From contig NZ_JAJHUO010000022.1 of NCBI RefSeq assembly GCF_020859565.1, forward strand, positions 138,671 through 202,670: 64,000 nucleotides of DNA, read 5' to 3'. The DNA comes from Saccharothrix luteola. Lineage in GTDB: Bacteria > Actinomycetota > Actinomycetes > Mycobacteriales > Pseudonocardiaceae. This document shows positions 54,156-62,263 of the stretch, one piece after another. The notes under the pieces are model-generated. The model saw only the letters and a list, made by a program, of their open reading frames with translations, did no database searches and was not told where the DNA came from. The stretch's first letter is position 1; the number at the start of each line of letters is the position of its first letter. A program made the position numbers and the translations under genes.

Positions 54156-54722
54156 TCAAAGGCCTGGTCCGGACGCCTCGATCGGGTGATCGCCGCCCCA
54201 TCGGACCCGGTGGACAGCGGGCATCGGCATGTCCTTCAGGAACGTCCAACCGACCGGGTGGCCGGCCGCGAGGAGGGTGCGTGCGGCGAACGTGCCGTGC
54301 GTCCCGATGAGCACCACGCCACCGTCGTGCTCCTCGGCCACCGCCGTCAACGCCCGCCGCACCCGGTCGCTGAGCGCGGCCAGGCTCTCGCCGCCCGGCC
54401 GCGCGAAGTCCGGGTGGTCCCAGCTGTGCGCGTAGTGCCGCGCGTAGTCGGGCGTCGGTGGGATGCCCGAGTCCCACTCCCGCAGGTCCCACCTGGTCTC
54501 GACGGTCGCACCCAGGGCATCGGCGGTCGGCTGGACCGTCTGCACGGCACGCAGGTAAGGGCTCGACAGGACCGCCGTCGGACGCAGTGCCCGCAGTTGT
54601 TCCACCAGGTCACGGGCCTGGACCAGGCCCGAGTCCCGCAGCGGACGAGCCAGCTCGTCGGGGCCGCCCGGCGTGGGCGCAACGGAGGTCGCATGGCGGA
54701 CGAGCACGAGTTCGGTGGCCAT
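54156..54722 (-). CDS. Histidine phosphatase family protein
   Basis: A 188-residue phosphoglycerate-mutase-like enzyme with the catalytic LVRHATS motif (His9-Ala-Thr; the usual RHG is RHA), SSPYLRAVQT, WDLREWDSG and the second histidine in IGTHGTFAARTL. It hydrolyses phosphoesters through a phosphohistidine. The substrate is unknown. It is divergent from the sugar ATPase gene. Confidence 0.85.
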   Translation of the reverse strand: MATELVLVRHATSVAPTPGGPDELARPLRDSGLVQARDLVEQLRALRPTAVLSSPYLRAVQTVQPTADALGATVETRWDLREWDSGIPPTPDYARHYAHSWDHPDFARPGGESLAALSDRVRRALTAVAEEHDGGVVLIGTHGTFAARTLLAAGHPVGWTFLKDMPMPAVHRVRWGGDHPIEASGPGL

Positions 54723-54779
54723 GTACCACCACTACCAGGGCCTGAACCGATCCGGAACTAGACCAATTCACCCGTTCCC

Positions 54780-54793
54780 GTAAGCGCTTGCAA
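54780..54793. promoter_or_regulatory. MalR-type operator upstream of sugar ATPase
   Basis: GTAAGCGCTTGCAA is a near-perfect inverted repeat (GTAAGC/GCTTGC) containing CTTGCAA. It lies 45-58 bases upstream of the ATPase start, in the same relative position as the site before the malE-like gene. Confidence 0.6.
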
Positions 54794-54837
54794 TCCCTAG
54801 CGTTGCGGCAAAGCTTGGGTAGTGAAAGGTGCGTGGC

Positions 54838-55938
54838 ATGGCTGAGGTCGCCTACGTCAAGGCTTCGCGGATCTTCTCCGGCAACCCGCCGGTCCGCGCG
54901 GTCGACGAGCTGTCGTTGGACGTCACCGACGGCGAGTTCCTGGTTCTGGTCGGTCCGTCCGGCTCCGGCAAGTCCACCGCGCTGCGGATGCTCGCGGGTC
55001 TGGAGGACGTGGACGAGGGCGCCATCCACATCGGCGGCAAGGACGTCACCAACGTCCCGCCCAAGGGCCGCGACATCGCGATGGTGTTCCAGTCCTACGC
55101 GCTGTACCCGCACATGACGGTCGCGGAGAACATGGGCTTCGCGCTCAAGCTGCGCGGCGTCAACAAGACCGAGATCCGGGAGAAGGTCGCCGAGGCGGCC
55201 AAGATGCTGGACCTCGAGAAGTACCTGGACCGCAAGCCGAAGGCGCTGTCCGGCGGCCAGCGGCAGCGCGTCGCGATGGGCCGCGCGATCGTCCGCGAGC
55301 CCTCCGTGTTCCTCATGGACGAGCCGCTGTCCAACCTGGACGCGAAGCTCCGCGTGGAGACCCGCGCGAACATCGCCGCCCTCCAGGCCCGCCTGGACAC
55401 CACCACGATCTACGTCACGCACGACCAGGTCGAGGCCATGACCATGGGCCACCGGGTCGCCGTGCTCAAGGACGGCCTGCTCCAGCAGTGCGACACCCCG
55501 CGCGCCCTGTACGACAAGCCGGCCAACGCGTTCGTCGCCGGCTTCATGGGCTCGCCCGCGATGAACCTCAAGACCGTGCCGCTGACGTCGGAGGGCGCGA
55601 AGCTCGACGGCATCGTGGTGCCGCTGGAGCGCCGCGCGCTGGACAAGGCGGCGGGCGAGGGCCTGTCCGAGGTCACGTTCGGCATCCGGCCCGAGTCGCT
55701 GGCCCTGGTCAGCTCCTCGGAGCAGGGCATGGACATGACCGTCGAGCTGGTCGAGGAGCTGGGCGCGGACGCGCTCATGCACGGCTCTGTCCGCATCGGC
55801 GACGTGCCCGAGCGGTTCGTGGTCCGCGTCGACGGCCGCACGCCGCCGACCCTGGGCCAGACCGTCAAGGTCGCCGTGCGTGACGCCGGCGAGGTCCACC
55901 TGTTCCACCCGGAGTCCGGCCACCGCCTGACCGACTGA
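54838..55938 (+). CDS. Sugar ABC transporter ATP-binding protein (MalK/MsiK/UgpC-like)
   Basis: A 366-residue ATPase with Walker A GPSGSGKS, Q-loop FQSYALYPHMTV, signature LSGGQRQR, Walker B LMDEPLSNLDAKLR, the switch His (YVTHDQVEAMTM) and a C-terminal TOBE-type regulatory domain (about 240-366). In Streptomyces one such protein, MsiK, energises several sugar importers. Here it probably powers the malEFG-like system, which lacks its own ATPase and shares the operator type. The start is the ATG at 54838 after GAAAGG. Confidence 0.92.
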   Translation: MAEVAYVKASRIFSGNPPVRAVDELSLDVTDGEFLVLVGPSGSGKSTALRMLAGLEDVDEGAIHIGGKDVTNVPPKGRDIAMVFQSYALYPHMTVAENMGFALKLRGVNKTEIREKVAEAAKMLDLEKYLDRKPKALSGGQRQRVAMGRAIVREPSVFLMDEPLSNLDAKLRVETRANIAALQARLDTTTIYVTHDQVEAMTMGHRVAVLKDGLLQQCDTPRALYDKPANAFVAGFMGSPAMNLKTVPLTSEGAKLDGIVVPLERRALDKAAGEGLSEVTFGIRPESLALVSSSEQGMDMTVELVEELGADALMHGSVRIGDVPERFVVRVDGRTPPTLGQTVKVAVRDAGEVHLFHPESGHRLTD

Positions 55939-55948
55939 CGATCTTCGA

Positions 55949-55994
55949 GCCACAGGGGCCACCTCCCGCGCGACGGTGAAGTGGCCCCTGTGGC
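55949..55994 (+). terminator. Terminator after sugar ATPase
   Basis: A perfect 14-bp stem (GCCACAGGGGCCAC with its complement) and an 18-base loop start 11 bases after the stop. Confidence 0.85.
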
Positions 55995-56098
55995 ATGTAA
56001 AACACCCGGTCGGTGGGCGTGTCGGTAGCGGAGCGTTCTAAACTGAACTCGACAACGGTTTCCATTGCCTGTGCGTCCGCCTGTCGAGGAGTGCTCTG

Positions 56099-57043
56099 AT
56101 GACTGTCCGCAACGTGTTGCTCGGCGCGGTGGCCGCCGCGACCGCCGTCGCCCTCACCGCTTGCGGTGCCCAGGACACCCCCGCCGCGAACGACGGCGCG
56201 ATCAAGGTCGTCGCCTCCACCAACGTGTGGGGCAGCGTGGTCAAGGCCGTCGGCGGCGACGCCGTGCAGGTCAGCGCCATCATCGACGACCCGTCCGGCG
56301 ACCCGCACTCCTACGAGAGCAAGCCGTCCGACCTGGCCGCGGTGCGCGACGCCAAGCTCGTCATCTTCAACGGCGGCGGCTACGACGACTTCTTCGCCAC
56401 CCTGCTCGGCCCCGAGACCGAGGGCGCGAAGAAGATCGAGGCGTTCCCGGTGTCCGGCAAGGCCTCCGAGCACGAGGAGCCCGAGACGTCGGCCGAGCCG
56501 GAGGGCGAGGAGCACCACGACCACGCCGTCAACGAGCACGTCTGGTACGACTTCGAGACCGTCCGCAAGGTCGCCGACCAGGCCGCCGCCGACCTCGGCG
56601 CGATCGCGCCGGACAAGAAGTCGACCTTCGAGGCCAACGCCGAGGACTTCACGACCAAGCTGACCGAGCTGGAGCAGCGCGTCGAGGGCAAGGGCGCGGG
56701 CAAGAAGGTGGTCGCGACCGAGCCGGTGGCGCACTACCTGCTCGACACCGCGGGCGTCGAGGACGTCACGCCGGAGTCGTTCAGCGAGGCCGTGGAGAAC
56801 GAGACCGACATCCCCGCCGCCGCGCTCGCCGACGTCATCCGCCTGATCGAGCAGAAGCAGGTCGCCGCGCTGGTCAACAACGCGCAGACGGAGAACGCGG
56901 GCACGCGGCAGGTGGTCGACCAGGCCAAGGCGGCGGGCGTGCCGATCGCCGAGGTGACCGAGACGCTGCCGGAAGGCGTCACGGGTTACCTTGATTGGAT
57001 GACGAAGCAGGTCGACTCGCTGGTGGGAGCGCTCGGCGCATGA
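56099..57043 (+). CDS. znuA: Zinc-type ABC transporter substrate-binding lipoprotein (ZnuA-like)
   Basis: This 314-residue cluster-A1 metal-binding lipoprotein has lipobox LTAC (Cys21). Metal-ligand histidines lie in GDPHSYE, in a His/Glu-rich loop (EEHHDHAVNEHVWYD, about 140-154) and in AHYLLDTAG. The acidic His loop suggests zinc, not manganese. It is the first of three overlapping or closely spaced genes. A weak Zur-like sequence (AATGGAAACCGTTGTC on the minus strand, about 56052-56067) lies before it; I would not rely on it. Confidence 0.9.
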   Translation: MTVRNVLLGAVAAATAVALTACGAQDTPAANDGAIKVVASTNVWGSVVKAVGGDAVQVSAIIDDPSGDPHSYESKPSDLAAVRDAKLVIFNGGGYDDFFATLLGPETEGAKKIEAFPVSGKASEHEEPETSAEPEGEEHHDHAVNEHVWYDFETVRKVADQAAADLGAIAPDKKSTFEANAEDFTTKLTELEQRVEGKGAGKKVVATEPVAHYLLDTAGVEDVTPESFSEAVENETDIPAAALADVIRLIEQKQVAALVNNAQTENAGTRQVVDQAKAAGVPIAEVTETLPEGVTGYLDWMTKQVDSLVGALGA

Positions 57044-57867
57044 CGTTGTCGGGCGGGACGGCTCAGGTGGCGGACAGGTCCACGCGCGCGGCGGTCGCGT
57101 TGCGCGGCGCGCGGCTGTCCTACGGCGACCGCGTGCTGTGGGACGGCCTGGACCTGGACGTCGCCCCCGGCGAGTTCGTGGCCGTGCTCGGGCCGAACGG
57201 CTCGGGCAAGACCAGCCTCATCCGGGTGCTGCTCGGCCTGCAACCGCTGTCCGCGGGCACGGTCCGGGTCGCGGGCGGCAACCGGCGCATCGGCTACATC
57301 CCGCAGCAGCGGGCGATCGACTCGAGCCTCGCGCTGCGCGGCCGTGACCTGGTCGGGTTCGGCCTGGACGGGCACGGCTGGGGCGTCGGCTGGCGCACCC
57401 GCCGCGAACGCCGGGCCCGGGTGGACGCGGCGCTGGAGTCCGTCGGCGCGACGAGGTACGCCGACGAGCCCGTCGGCCTGCTCTCCGGCGGCGAGCAGCA
57501 GCGGCTGCGGGTGGCGCAGGCCCTGGTCGGCGACCCCGAGGTGCTGCTGTGCGACGAGCCGCTGCTCTCGCTCGACCTCGCGCACCAGCGCGTGGTCAGC
57601 GACCTGATCGACGCCCGGCGCCGGGCCGAGGGCACGGCCGTGCTGTTCGTGACCCACGAGATCAACCCGATCCTGCCGCTGGTCGACCGGGTGCTGTACC
57701 TGGTCGAGGGCCGGTTCCGGATCGGCCCGCCCGCCGAGGTGATGACCTCGCGGACGTTGACCGAGCTGTACCGCACGAACGTCGAAGTGGTCCGCGTGCG
57801 CGACCAGATCCACGTGGTCGGCGCGCAGCACGTGTGCGAGGACGAGCCGCACCACGTGGCGGAGTGA
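57040..57867 (+). CDS. znuC: Zinc-type ABC transporter ATP-binding protein (ZnuC-like)
   Basis: A 275-residue ATPase. Its ATG overlaps the znuA stop (ATGA). Walker A GPNGSGKT, signature LLSGGEQQR, Walker B LLCDEPLLSLDL and switch His (VTHEINP) are visible. The order with znuA and znuB is that of metal importers. The C-terminal HVGQ-like stretch ends with histidines (EDEPHHVAE). Confidence 0.92.
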   Translation: MTLSGGTAQVADRSTRAAVALRGARLSYGDRVLWDGLDLDVAPGEFVAVLGPNGSGKTSLIRVLLGLQPLSAGTVRVAGGNRRIGYIPQQRAIDSSLALRGRDLVGFGLDGHGWGVGWRTRRERRARVDAALESVGATRYADEPVGLLSGGEQQRLRVAQALVGDPEVLLCDEPLLSLDLAHQRVVSDLIDARRRAEGTAVLFVTHEINPILPLVDRVLYLVEGRFRIGPPAEVMTSRTLTELYRTNVEVVRVRDQIHVVGAQHVCEDEPHHVAE

Positions 57868-57874
57868 AGGACTG

Positions 57875-58705
57875 ATGGAGAACTTCTTCGACATCGGGCA
57901 GACGCTGGACCTGTTGCGCTACGTCCAGCCGATGCTCGTCGCGGGCGCCGTGCTCGGGCTGGTGGCGGGGCTGCTCGGCCCCCTCGTGGTGACGCGCAAG
58001 ATGGCGTTCGCGGTGCACGGCACGAGCGAGCTGGCGTTCACCGGCGGCGCGGCGGCCCTGCTGCTCGGCGTCGGCGTCGGGTACGGCGCGCTGGCCGGTT
58101 CGGTCGTCGCCGCGCTGCTGCTCGGCCTGCTCAGCACGCGCGACTCGGACCGCGACTCGGTGATCGGCGCGATCCTGGCGTTCGGCCTCGGCCTCGGCGT
58201 GCTGTTCCTGGCCCTCTACAACGGGCGTGCGGCGAACAAGTTCGGCCTGCTGACCGGTCAGGTGGTCAGCGTCGGGTCGACCGACCTGTGGCTGCTCATC
58301 GGCGCGTCGGTCGCCGTGCTGGCGGTGCTCGCGGTCATCTACCGTCCGCTGCACTTCGCCAGCGTGGACGCCGCCGTGGCCGTGGCGCGCGGTGTGCCGG
58401 TGCGGGCCCTGTCGGTGGTGTTCGCGGTGCTGGTGGGCGTGGCGACGGCGTTGAGCGTGCAGCTGGTGGGCGCGCTGCTCGTGCTGTCGCTGATGATCAC
58501 GCCCGCGGCGGCGGCGACCAGGGTCACCGCGAGCCCGCTGCGGGCCACGGTGCTGGCCGTGGTGTTCGCCGAGGTGTCCGTGCTGGGCGGGATGATCCTG
58601 TCGCTCGCGCCAGGCATGCCGGTGAGCGCGTTCGTCACCGCGGTCTCGTTCTTCATCTACCTGGTCTGCCGCCTCATGAGCCGCAAGAGGGAAAGAGTCC
58701 AGTAA
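57875..58705 (+). CDS. znuB: Zinc-type ABC transporter permease (ZnuB-like)
   Basis: A 276-residue membrane protein with about eight helices of the ABC-3 (ZnuB/MntB) family (MLVAGAVLGLVAGLLGPLVV, GTSELAFTGGAAALLLGVG, LSLMITPAAAATRVTASP). It follows znuC after seven bases and completes the importer. A hairpin follows at 58721. Confidence 0.92.
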   Translation: MENFFDIGQTLDLLRYVQPMLVAGAVLGLVAGLLGPLVVTRKMAFAVHGTSELAFTGGAAALLLGVGVGYGALAGSVVAALLLGLLSTRDSDRDSVIGAILAFGLGLGVLFLALYNGRAANKFGLLTGQVVSVGSTDLWLLIGASVAVLAVLAVIYRPLHFASVDAAVAVARGVPVRALSVVFAVLVGVATALSVQLVGALLVLSLMITPAAAATRVTASPLRATVLAVVFAEVSVLGGMILSLAPGMPVSAFVTAVSFFIYLVCRLMSRKRERVQ

Positions 58706-58720
58706 CACGTTTGGGATGCC

Positions 58721-58740
58721 CCGCGAGTGGGTACTCGCGG
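58721..58740 (+). terminator. Hairpin after znuB
   Basis: CCGCGAGT pairs with ACTCGCGG around GGGT, 15 bases past the stop. The next 200 bases up to the diguanylate cyclase stop hold no gene I can support. Confidence 0.7.
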
Positions 58741-58941
58741 TCGTAGGGGGCACCGGAGGCCCGGTCGCCGGACGCGGGCCGTGCGGAGACGACAGGTGCC
58801 ATGCGAAGCAGGACGACCACGTCGGCCGACCACCGCGGCTGCGGTGGCGGGCCCGGTCGTGCTCCCGGCTGTCCGGTCCCGCGTCGTCACGCCCGCCACG
58901 CCCGTGCGCCGAGCGCCGGTCGCGGCCGGCAGGTGGGGGAC

Positions 58942-60429
58942 TTACGCGGTGCGGGTGACCTCGGCGGCGGCCGACTGGTCCGCGGCGCCCTCGGCCACCG
59001 GCTGGTCGCCCCGCGGCGCGGGCAGCAGCCGGATCTCGCCGCCGGCGACCCGCACCTGGTTGCGCCCGTTCTCCTTGGCCGCGTAGAGCGCGGCGTCGGC
59101 GCAGTGCTGCGCGTCCATCAGGCAGTCGCCGTTGTCCGGCAGCACGGCCACGCCGATGGACGCCGAGATGGCGCGCACGTCCGGCCCGTCCGCCGTCAGT
59201 GGGAGGTTCCGGCCGCGCAGGGTGACGGTGTTGCGGTGCTTGTCGGTGGTCATCACGGACATCTCGCCGATCGCCTCGCGCACCCGTTCGGCGATGGCCG
59301 TGCCCTGGGCCAGGCCCGTGTCGGCGAGCACCACGACGAACTCCTCGCCGCCGTCGCGCCCGGCCACGTCGCCCGGCCGCAGCTTCTCCCGCAGGATCCG
59401 GCCCACCTCGGCCAGCACGGCGTTGCCCGCCGGGTGGCCCCAGGTGTCGTTGATCCGCTTGAAGTGGTCCAGGTCGATGGCCAGCACGGTCACCGGCTGG
59501 TTGTCGTGGCGGCAGCGGTCGGTGAGCCTGCCCCCGTACTCGGCGAGGCCGTTGGTGTTGAGCAGGCCGGTCCGGTAGTCGGTGTGCGCGTCCTCGGCCA
59601 GCCGCGCCTGCAGCTGCTCCTGCTCGCGCAGCAGCCGTTCGAGGTGCGCCCGCCTTTGCGCGGCGTGGTAGAGCAGCGAGTTCACCAGGATCACCGGGAA
59701 GACCAGCAGCAGCGGACCCACCCAGTGGGTGGTCATCAGCATGCCGAGCATGGCACCCGCGCCGAGCGTGCTCAGCTCCAGCATGTTGTCCGCGCGCGAG
59801 CCCAGGAACTCCTGGATGCGGGTGTGCGGGGTGACGATCTTCAACGCGACGGCGATGTTCATGCCCTGCGCGCCCCAGTTGACCACCCCGGCCACGATGA
59901 GCACGAGCACGAGGCCCAGGTCGGTCGGGATGCTGCCGGTGGCCAGCAGCGACGTGCCGGACAGGTGCACCACGGCCCAGGCCAGCATGGTGCCGCCGAG
60001 GATGCTCGCGGAGCTGAACACGAACCGGTACGGCTGGCGTCGCGCGATCGGCTGGATCAGGATCCGCATCCAGATCGTGGCCAGCACCGCCAGCGCGCCG
60101 GGCAGCGCGATGGCGGCGGCGAACGTCCAGACCGAGGTCAGGTCGATGTGCGGGCCGGCCGACTCGTTGCGGCGCGACTCCTCGGCCCGACGCACGATCA
60201 TCAGGTGCACGGTGATGGCGAACATCACCGCGCCGAATCTGAGCCAGTCGGCGTTCGAGACCGAGTCGAGGCCGGTGAGCAGCCAAATGGCGGCAGCCGC
60301 CACCGCCGATTCGATGAAGAAGAAGTACGCCAGCGCGGCCGGTCGCAACGTCCACAGATCCCAGTTGCGAATCGAGGGCCGGCCGACTGCCCCAGAGGCC
60401 TTCTGGTCAGTCAAACTGTTCTTCACCAC
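58942..60429 (-). CDS. Membrane-bound diguanylate cyclase (GGDEF)
   Basis: A 495-residue protein. About eight transmembrane helices (about 30-265, MHYT-free) precede a short coiled segment (AHLERLLREQEQLQARLAED) and a GGDEF domain (about 295-465). The active motif is GGEEF at 360-364, with a complete inhibitory site RPGD at 351-354, so it should make cyclic di-GMP and be feedback-inhibited. An insertion (TTDKHRNTVTLRGRNLPLTA) sits inside the domain. No EAL domain is present. In actinomycetes c-di-GMP controls development through BldD. Confidence 0.92.
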   Translation of the reverse strand: MVKNSLTDQKASGAVGRPSIRNWDLWTLRPAALAYFFFIESAVAAAAIWLLTGLDSVSNADWLRFGAVMFAITVHLMIVRRAEESRRNESAGPHIDLTSVWTFAAAIALPGALAVLATIWMRILIQPIARRQPYRFVFSSASILGGTMLAWAVVHLSGTSLLATGSIPTDLGLVLVLIVAGVVNWGAQGMNIAVALKIVTPHTRIQEFLGSRADNMLELSTLGAGAMLGMLMTTHWVGPLLLVFPVILVNSLLYHAAQRRAHLERLLREQEQLQARLAEDAHTDYRTGLLNTNGLAEYGGRLTDRCRHDNQPVTVLAIDLDHFKRINDTWGHPAGNAVLAEVGRILREKLRPGDVAGRDGGEEFVVVLADTGLAQGTAIAERVREAIGEMSVMTTDKHRNTVTLRGRNLPLTADGPDVRAISASIGVAVLPDNGDCLMDAQHCADAALYAAKENGRNQVRVAGGEIRLLPAPRGDQPVAEGAADQSAAAEVTRTA

Positions 60430-60519
60430 GACCCCCTACCCTCTGCCCGGCGCCGCGTGGCGAACGCCGTTCGCAGCGGCACGTCCGTGCCCGAGATGCG
60501 CACTGAGGAGGTGTTCGCC

Positions 60520-60540
60520 ATGCGCAACCGCGACATGTGA
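60520..60540 (+). CDS. Mini-ORF 1, hexapeptide ending NRDM (candidate)
   Basis: ATG CGC AAC CGC GAC ATG TGA encodes MRNRDM. A full GAGGAGG ribosome-binding site lies eight bases before the ATG. The last four codons match mini-ORF 2, 97 bp downstream. The two differences in those codons (AAC/AAT, GAC/GAT) are synonymous. No rightward gene follows, and a longer in-frame start exists at 60496. It could instead be a repeat belonging to the leader of the leftward cyclase gene. Confidence 0.4.
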   Translation: MRNRDM

Positions 60541-60616
60541 GCCGCTCCCTCCATCCCGGACCGAATGTTCACCGTACGTGCCCGCGGGCTAGCGGGCCGC
60601 AGCCGAGGGGTCCTTC

Positions 60617-60640
60617 ATGTTTGACAATCGCGATATGTGA
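60617..60640 (+). CDS. Mini-ORF 2, heptapeptide ending NRDM (candidate)
   Basis: ATG TTT GAC AAT CGC GAT ATG TGA encodes MFDNRDM, with GAGGGG six bases before the ATG. A stop at 60590 limits any longer version. It ends 11 bases before the (antisense) stop of the MFS gene. The shared NRDM-stop and synonymous changes relative to mini-ORF 1 argue for translation, but two short sequences are thin evidence. Confidence 0.4.
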   Translation: MFDNRDM

Positions 60641-60650
60641 TGAGTCCGTT

Positions 60651-61880
60651 TCAGATCGCCACCGCTTTCGGATCGTTCCGGGTGCGGGCCCGTCGCCAGG
60701 CTACGGTCGCCTGCGTGGCGAGCAACAGCCCGATGCCGCCTGCACCCGCGATCGTCGCGGTCACCGAGCCGATCGAGTGCGCCACGACACCGGCCAACGC
60801 CATCCCGCCGCCCTGCGACGAGCGCAGAGCGGCACGGCCGATGCCGTACGCGCGACCGCGGTAGGCGTCGGGCAGGATGCGCATCCACGCCGAGCGAGCG
60901 GGCGTGTGGTACGCGCCGGCCATACCGGCGATCACCAGTAGTGCGATGGTCCAGGTCAGGTTCGGGTGCAACGCGAACATGACCAGTGGGGCCAAGGACA
61001 GTATGGCGAGCGGACCGATCAGCCGCTCGCGTTTCGCCGGATCACGCACCAACCGGAACAGCACGGCCACGCCGAGGACGTTGGCGGCGGGCTCGATGGC
61101 CAGGATCAGGCCGACGGCCCACACCGCGTCCAGACTCGCCGCCAGGGGCACGGCGAGTCCCTCGGGGACCATCGCGAGGCCGGCGAGCAGGCGCATGCCC
61201 ATCAGGCTGCGCAGCCGCGGTTCCGTGACCAGGAGCGTGAACGCCCTCTTCGGGGCTTCGGGATCGGGCTCCCGCTTCGCGCCGCGCGGGTCGGCGGCCG
61301 GCCGGTGCTTGACCGACAGCTGCACCAGGATCGCCACCCACACGAACGAGGCCGCGTCGATCGCGAGCGCGACGCCGGCGCCGGCGTTCGTGACGAGGAA
61401 GCCCGCGGCGGCCAGGCCGACCATCTGGGCGACGTCCACCGACGTGCCGAACAACGCCACGCCGTCGTCGTAGCGCTTGTCCGGCAGCACGTGGGGCAGG
61501 CTCGCCTCCTGCGCCGCCAGGAACGGCGAAGAGATCATCAGCACGACGACCAGCAGCACGATCATCAGCCACAGCGGCGTGCCGGGAATGGCCATCAGAC
61601 CGACCAGGGCGGCTTGCAGCCACGCGCACCACACCATCACCGTGCGGCGGGGGAACCGGTCCGCGACCCAGCCCAGCAGCGGGCCCGAGACCAGCGGCGG
61701 GAACAGCGTCAACGACCACGTGAGGGCGGTCCACGCGGCGGATTGGGTGCGCTCGAACACCAACAGGGAGAGCGCGACCGCCGCGAGTTGATCGCCCACG
61801 GTGGACACCGTCGAGCCGATCCACATGCCGCGGAACTCGCGGTTGCCCACGAGCGCGCGGATGGTCCCCCCGGAAGTCAC
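60651..61880 (-). CDS. MFS transporter (12-TM, enterobactin-exporter/MFS_3-like)
   Basis: A 409-residue membrane protein with the opening NREFRGMWIGSTVSTVGDQL, the loop motif GWVADRFPRRTVMVW and about 12 helices split by a charged loop (about 200-225, KHRPAADPRGAKREPDPEAP). It matches the actinobacterial MFS_3 group of putative exporters for siderophores or antibiotics. GTG start at 61880 after GGGGGAG, close spacing. The substrate is unknown. Confidence 0.88.
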   Translation of the reverse strand: MTSGGTIRALVGNREFRGMWIGSTVSTVGDQLAAVALSLLVFERTQSAAWTALTWSLTLFPPLVSGPLLGWVADRFPRRTVMVWCAWLQAALVGLMAIPGTPLWLMIVLLVVVLMISSPFLAAQEASLPHVLPDKRYDDGVALFGTSVDVAQMVGLAAAGFLVTNAGAGVALAIDAASFVWVAILVQLSVKHRPAADPRGAKREPDPEAPKRAFTLLVTEPRLRSLMGMRLLAGLAMVPEGLAVPLAASLDAVWAVGLILAIEPAANVLGVAVLFRLVRDPAKRERLIGPLAILSLAPLVMFALHPNLTWTIALLVIAGMAGAYHTPARSAWMRILPDAYRGRAYGIGRAALRSSQGGGMALAGVVAHSIGSVTATIAGAGGIGLLLATQATVAWRRARTRNDPKAVAI

Positions 61881-62263
61881 AACTCCCCCAGGTTGGTCGG
61901 CCCCGATGAGTGAGTCACGTTACCCCCACCCGAAGTAACAATTCCCTCGGTTAGCACGGTAGAAGCTGCCGGATGTGCAATCTCTGTCCTACCACACTGT
62001 GTACCCGAACGGAGCAGGTCGGTTACATAAAGTAGTTGCAACGGCGAAAAATCGCCCACTTATTCTTGACAGTTGACGGTAGGTGACTCGGCGTGAGCAA
62101 TCCTCGCCTACCCTACGTCGACCGCGACCACCATTGGGCACGGACGGCTGGTCCGACCGGGCCAGCGCGTTCCTGCGGTCGCCGACGGCCTCGAGCCGGT
62201 TGGTGAGTCAATTGTTGAACATCGCCCGCTTGTCGATCTTCGCGGCCCGTGGTGGGGCGATCT
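61881..62263. other. 383-bp gap with reduced GC
   Basis: This gap separates the MFS start from the acyltransferase stop and is clearly lower in GC than its flanks. It must carry the MFS promoter. An inverted repeat GGTAGG...CCTACC (62078-62112) is visible. Short rightward frames starting at 62083 and 62092 have no supporting motif. I see no RNA gene. Confidence 0.4.

Noticed and set aside
56052..56067. Zur box before znuA
   Set aside because: Resemblance to the actinobacterial Zur consensus is partial and the symmetry weak, so I mention it only in the znuA entry.
58657..58899. Short minus-strand ORF after znuB
   Set aside because: It is Arg/Thr-rich, overlaps the znuB end and the hairpin, and shows no coding features.
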